A stretch of 64,000 nucleotides of DNA from Varroa destructor (lineage: Eukaryota; Arthropoda; Arachnida; Mesostigmata; Varroidae), in assembly GCF_002443255.2 (NCBI RefSeq), contig NW_019211454.1:16955037-17019036 (forward strand), written 5' to 3'. Position 1 is the first letter of the stretch; each line of letters begins with the position of its first letter. Shown in pieces: positions 59,823 to 64,000 of this stretch. Position numbers and translations under genes: made by a program. The notes below the pieces were generated by a model that was given only the letters and a program-made list of their open reading frames with translations, was not told where the DNA came from and ran no database searches.

Positions 59823-62800
59823 TCGAAGCACTCCTTATTGCCGGTAAGTGAGGCTTCTCGGCACGCGGTGAGGGAGTCGGTTTCTGTCATGACGTCTTCA
59901 ATTTTTTCTATTATTACGGCTACTGGTTAAGCGGATGCTTTGCCCTTCGAAGGCACTGTCATTTGTGACAACAAACTAACGATCCTGTAAAATGCCTTCA
60001 TTTTCTTCAATATTTTTTCTTTTTTTTTTTTGTTTTTGGGATCCTAGGTGCGTTCGTCGCATCAATTAGCACACATCTGCATTTCGGTTTAATTCGTTCC
60101 GGGAGTCATGAACGATAACCACGCAGACACTAGATAAATTCCGTTCCAATCCAGACGCTTCATGCAAGCAACGACGTCTGTCTGTCTGAACGCTTTGAAA
60201 CGCGTTGGTGTCGTCGGCGCCGTGTTACGGCAGCGGAAATAGGTCTCCTCGACGTGCCGTTCCCTGAACCTGTGAATTAACAGTGACGCTAGCGATTGAA
60301 TAACGCCCGATGTCGACCCTATTCATCTCTATCGCTTGTCACACTCACTTATGCCACCGCAAAAGTTGCCCTTCAAAGTACGCAAAAGAGGAACTTTGTA
60401 TTGAATCCTCACTTTTGACTTCCCCTATCCCGCAACAACTAACGACGCAAACAGAAGATGAAGTCAAGTCGCAACCGCAGAAATAGCGACAGCAGCAGAA
60501 ACAAAAACGTCACCGACGGTAGATAACGGTGCATTACACAAGCATTGAAAACTTTGAAGTTTCGTTACATATCAGTGGAGCTCACGGCGCTTTTCTTTGA
60601 CTCATTCCTACCATAGATGGCCGTACGACGCTCGCAGCTTCAAAAAAATAAAGAGAAATCGAAAGGCAACTTTCAAAGAAAAAAGGACCAATAGCCAGAT
60701 GAAGCTTTCTCGAGTTGGCCAAGCGCCAGATTCAGCATCAACAGATGGGGACCACTTGTACGCGCCGTTTTCTACGTATTGGGGAGCATTTAGTGGAAGA
60801 AACATGGCCACTGACTCCGGCGGCTTATTGAGACGGATGGTCAATTGCTACGAAATACTAGGAAACGTGTTACTCGTCATTTTTCGTATTGTCTCAATAT
60901 CCTAAAAGCTCTGTCTAGAATTTAGTCTGCTTATGAGCTCTCAATGGTGTGGCGTCGCACGTCCGCCGTTGACCAGCAACGGTAGCGCTATGAGCGATGT
61001 CACATTCAATACACTTCAACGTCAGCCGGCCCTGCATATCGTTTAACAACAGCAGCAAAGGCTCTAGTACTCGCAATAGAACCGTCAACGGCTTCGGAAA
61101 CAAAATATCGCCATTATAAGGGTAGCAGGATCATGTCTACACGAAATCATCGCAAGACCAGAATTCCGTAGGTGATTATGTTGGGCCATCGGTGGGCGTC
61201 GTGATTGTGATCTCATTATGTATTATGTTAGCCGACCGATTAGATATTCATTTGGCTCCCCTTCTGTTTGGAGCATCACTAGAGAGAAGTGAACCAATAG
61301 AAATACGTGATACTCTTCATTGGCATAATACATACGTAAAACTTCAAAAAACGAACTGAGGTATATGTTTTGCGAATGTATATGGTATGCACACATCGTG
61401 AGGTACCGAGCGCTGTTGGTGCCTAATTGCCCGCTGGTTGAGTTTGACGTAAATAATAGGTCTTATTACGAATAAACCTTGCCGTCAACGAATCAGGCAA
61501 TCGGAGGTCAAGGATGTGTTTGACTTTGGTGTTTATTTTAGGTATACTCACATATAATAGTCCTATAGTTCATCAATATAAATGTTGTTGTTTCTATTAT
61601 TGTTATTATCACGATTGATTATAATTATGGTTATAATATCGGCGGAATCACCGTAGCGCACTGGGCATCGTTTATAGGCGAGATCACGTGGAAAGGCTGG
61701 ATAGATGCTTTCATTTTTCGTAGGTTGACATTAATTTATTTAATGGACGCCTTAATTATACCTCGCATATCATTCGGAGAGAGAACATTGTTTGAATGCA
61801 GACATGGGTAAATTAATGACTGTCTGTTTGTCCACGCCTTGGCAGTTTATTAAGATTCGGCAATGACGCGTGCCATCCGATTTACAGTCATAAAAAAATG
61901 AACTACTTTGATGGGCATCTCATATAAATGTCTACAATAGTTATAATTCATGATAACCGACATTATCGTGGCTTGATCCTCTTGCTGGGCTGCGTCACGA
62001 CGAGAACGTCCAACAAAAGCTTTCGTTCGTAATACACACGCGCTCATTCGCTACCCAAGCGTCATTGATTTCATGACTCATATATAGCCGATGGACCTCG
62101 CGAATGCCGATCGCATCTGCGGCTAAACTTCATTGGGTGTGTTCCACCATCCACTGTCATCACTATAACTATTGTGGATATGGTCACGCAACGAAGTGCA
62201 CTGCTTCATGTTTTAGTGGAACGCCGGATCAGTTCGATGAAATCGCAAGAGCAACATATGAATTAGCGGTAGTTCTAGCAATATCTATAGTGAAGTCATG
62301 AGCGGAAAACTCACGAGGTCCAGAAATCGAAGTTGTAATGATTGATTTAAGCAAACACGGCGCAGGCGGGCTGGATTGGCCACGGTACAAAATTGTTGTA
62401 CATTTCACTAGTAATGTTCATCAACGCCATGGTAGATGGGAACGTTTTCCACATGGCACAATAATGTAAAGTTGTAGGTGAATTTGAAAATGAAGGAAAA
62501 GAAAATTGGCACAGCGCATTTTTTTTTGTAAAATCAGTTGCTGATCAATTGAGCCATTGATTGGCCGGTCATGCTAGCACATTGAGAACGATCACTGGTT
62601 TTTGACTTTGTTCGTGATCAGTTATGAGGAAGAGGCATTCAGAGCAAGGAAGGTGATTCTAGAGTCCTGACAGGTTATAACGAGGCCGAAAGCAGCAGTG
62701 CCTAACGGGCGATATCGGATGTAAGATTCCATGTATTTAATGCTTCCAAACGACATCGCCATAGGTCGAAGATATTGGCAAGCTACCATAAACTATGGAT

Positions 62801-63433
62801 CGATGCGATGGTAACGCGTTTGCCTATCAAATACAAGGACACGTGAGAGAAAGCTAGAAAGATATTGACAGACATACCATTCATTTTAAGTGCAGTAAGT
62901 AGCAATTACCCATTGAAAGTAGTAAAGTCTAAGGCAGCAATACTGGACATCGAACTCAGGAGATGTTCTATTGATTGCCAGGAATCACAGAATGTTAACT
63001 TAGTTGCGATACCATTTTATAAGGCATGCGTAACCGTAAACAGACGCGATCGGCAGCAATATATTTTTAACACTACACGAGCAGATCATTACCTGTAATA
63101 GACTACCAACGAAGACTAGTCATAGCAAGCGGAATTACAACTACGTCATCCGCTATTAGGCACAACGTTTCCAATAACCAGACTACAGATAATAAAGTCA
63201 AAGCGACAGTTTTAGATAGCGGGATTCATGGGTACGACCTACTGTAAATCTCACGATTGAGGGTATACGGTATTTTCATTCTGCTTTGAAGGTCGCGCTA
63301 GTGGCGACGTGAACAGAACCTCACGAGATGTTTGATTCAATAACGATCATAGCTACGACGATCGGTGCACTGAAAGTTATCAGAGGTATCAGCAGTACAC
63401 CGCTGTACACAGGGTGGATGAGCTGTCATTGTC
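59823..63433. other. Gene-poor region
   Basis: A GC-richer patch (60100-61100) holds open frames on both strands (60844-60608 minus with ATG and a hydrophobic stretch; 61103-60915 minus ending RAHKQTKF). 62047-61850 minus (65 codons), 62104-62301 plus (65 codons) and 62865-63098 plus (77 codons, no ATG) are likewise open without other support. Confidence 0.3.
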
Positions 63434-63633
63434 ATGACCCGACATCCCAAATACTATATGTACCACAAACGTAGTCGGCAAAAGTTGTACATGCTCGAAC
63501 AGCATGGCAATTGCGGCATAGGTGACAAAATCTGGAAAAACATAGGTAAGTTGAAAAAGTAATATTTTCTCTGTCTTTGTTTCATTAAATTTTAGGTTAT
63601 CGTCGTAGGTGGGTAGGTAACAATAACACTTAA
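63434..63633 (+). CDS. Candidate two-exon small basic protein, 49 aa
   Basis: Exon 1 (63434-63545) starts MTRHPKYYMYHKRSRQKLYM and ends ACATAG|GTAAGT, a near-consensus donor. A 50-bp intron with a clear pyrimidine tract (TTTTCTCTGTCTTTGTTTC) ends AAATTTTAG, and exon 2 joins in phase 1 to give YRRRWVGNNNT and TAA at 63633. An alternative donor in exon 2 (TGG|GTAGGT) could continue the gene beyond this short end. The intron signals are among the best in the right half of the window. No family recognised. Confidence 0.4.
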
Positions 63634-64000
63634 TCGTATTAAATTAGATAACTAGAATAAGATGCCAAAAACGCGTACGTATTCGAGCTATTCTATTCTA
63701 AGAAAAACACCCTTTAACATACCTATTATAGTACCCAAGTGCTAATCTCAGCAAGGCGCATATACGACAGGCGCAACTCTTTAAAATACTAAAGAAAAAT
63801 TCTTTTCTTTTCAACTGAGCAAGGTAAATGTTTCTAAATGACAGTCCAAGCTATAGCTTGTTGTGCACTCGTCGCCGACACATACATGTCTTACTTGATG
63901 AAATTATCCGGACACCCGCCCATTAAATCGAGTGGTAGAAGCTACATCGTAGGGCTACCTCTTACTATAGGCAACGTCACAAACGAACGTACGTCAATGT

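Noticed and set aside
1..64000. CRISPR arrays, rRNA genes, bacterial operons or phage genes
   Set aside because: No regularly spaced repeats, no rRNA-like blocks, and clearly spliced eukaryotic genes; nothing supports a prokaryotic origin.

Overview
This window looks like nuclear DNA from an arthropod, most plausibly a chelicerate such as a mite. That placement is inference. It rests on spliced genes with GT/AG introns of about 50 bp to 4.3 kb, an AT-leaning background full of (AT)n tracts, an invertebrate-style c-type lysozyme and a conserved spliceosomal WD40 gene. No bacterial operon structure, CRISPR array or rRNA gene was seen.

Two genes are recognised with confidence. The first is Plrg1 (minus, 1347-3515, two exons, 445 aa), the NineTeen-complex-associated WD40 protein. 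The second is a secreted c-type lysozyme (minus, 42016-47064, three coding exons, 161 aa, catalytic Glu and Asp and eight cysteines intact); its last exon lies 4.3 kb from the second. Two more gene models have consistent splice phases but no recognised family: a 207-aa probably secreted protein (plus, 25400-27369, four exons) and a 358-aa low-complexity, probably disordered protein with an acidic/poly-Lys tail (minus, 35536-41592, five exons).

Smaller or weaker models are a C-terminal gene piece at the left edge (plus, 251-666), a 78-aa gene whose start faces the Plrg1 start (plus, 3545-4209), several two-exon small-protein candidates (19999-20266, 29095-29401, 31288-32706, 63434-63633), a 60-aa signal-peptide-bearing peptide (minus, 30752-30934) and multi-helix membrane-protein exons at 12764-15757. 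These rest on splice phase and codon appearance only.

Two decayed coding relics were found: a retroelement pol-like relic with an integrase zinc-finger-like motif (minus, about 4785-5610), and an unrecognised relic with four in-frame stops inside the large lysozyme intron (minus, 44876-45546). Several near-perfect inverted repeats stand out, the strongest being a 33-bp-arm hairpin at 28230-28298 and a nested hairpin at 22962-23012.

Layout: 0-7 kb, Plrg1 with a small gene on each side and a retroelement relic; 7-9.2 kb, GC-rich tract; 9.2-25 kb, mostly gene-poor; 25.4-29.4 kb, secreted-protein gene, hairpin and small gene; 30-33 kb, small minus-strand peptide genes; 35.5-47 kb, disordered-protein gene then lysozyme, both minus; 47-64 kb, gene-poor with isolated exon-like segments. 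No functional link between neighbouring genes is evident.
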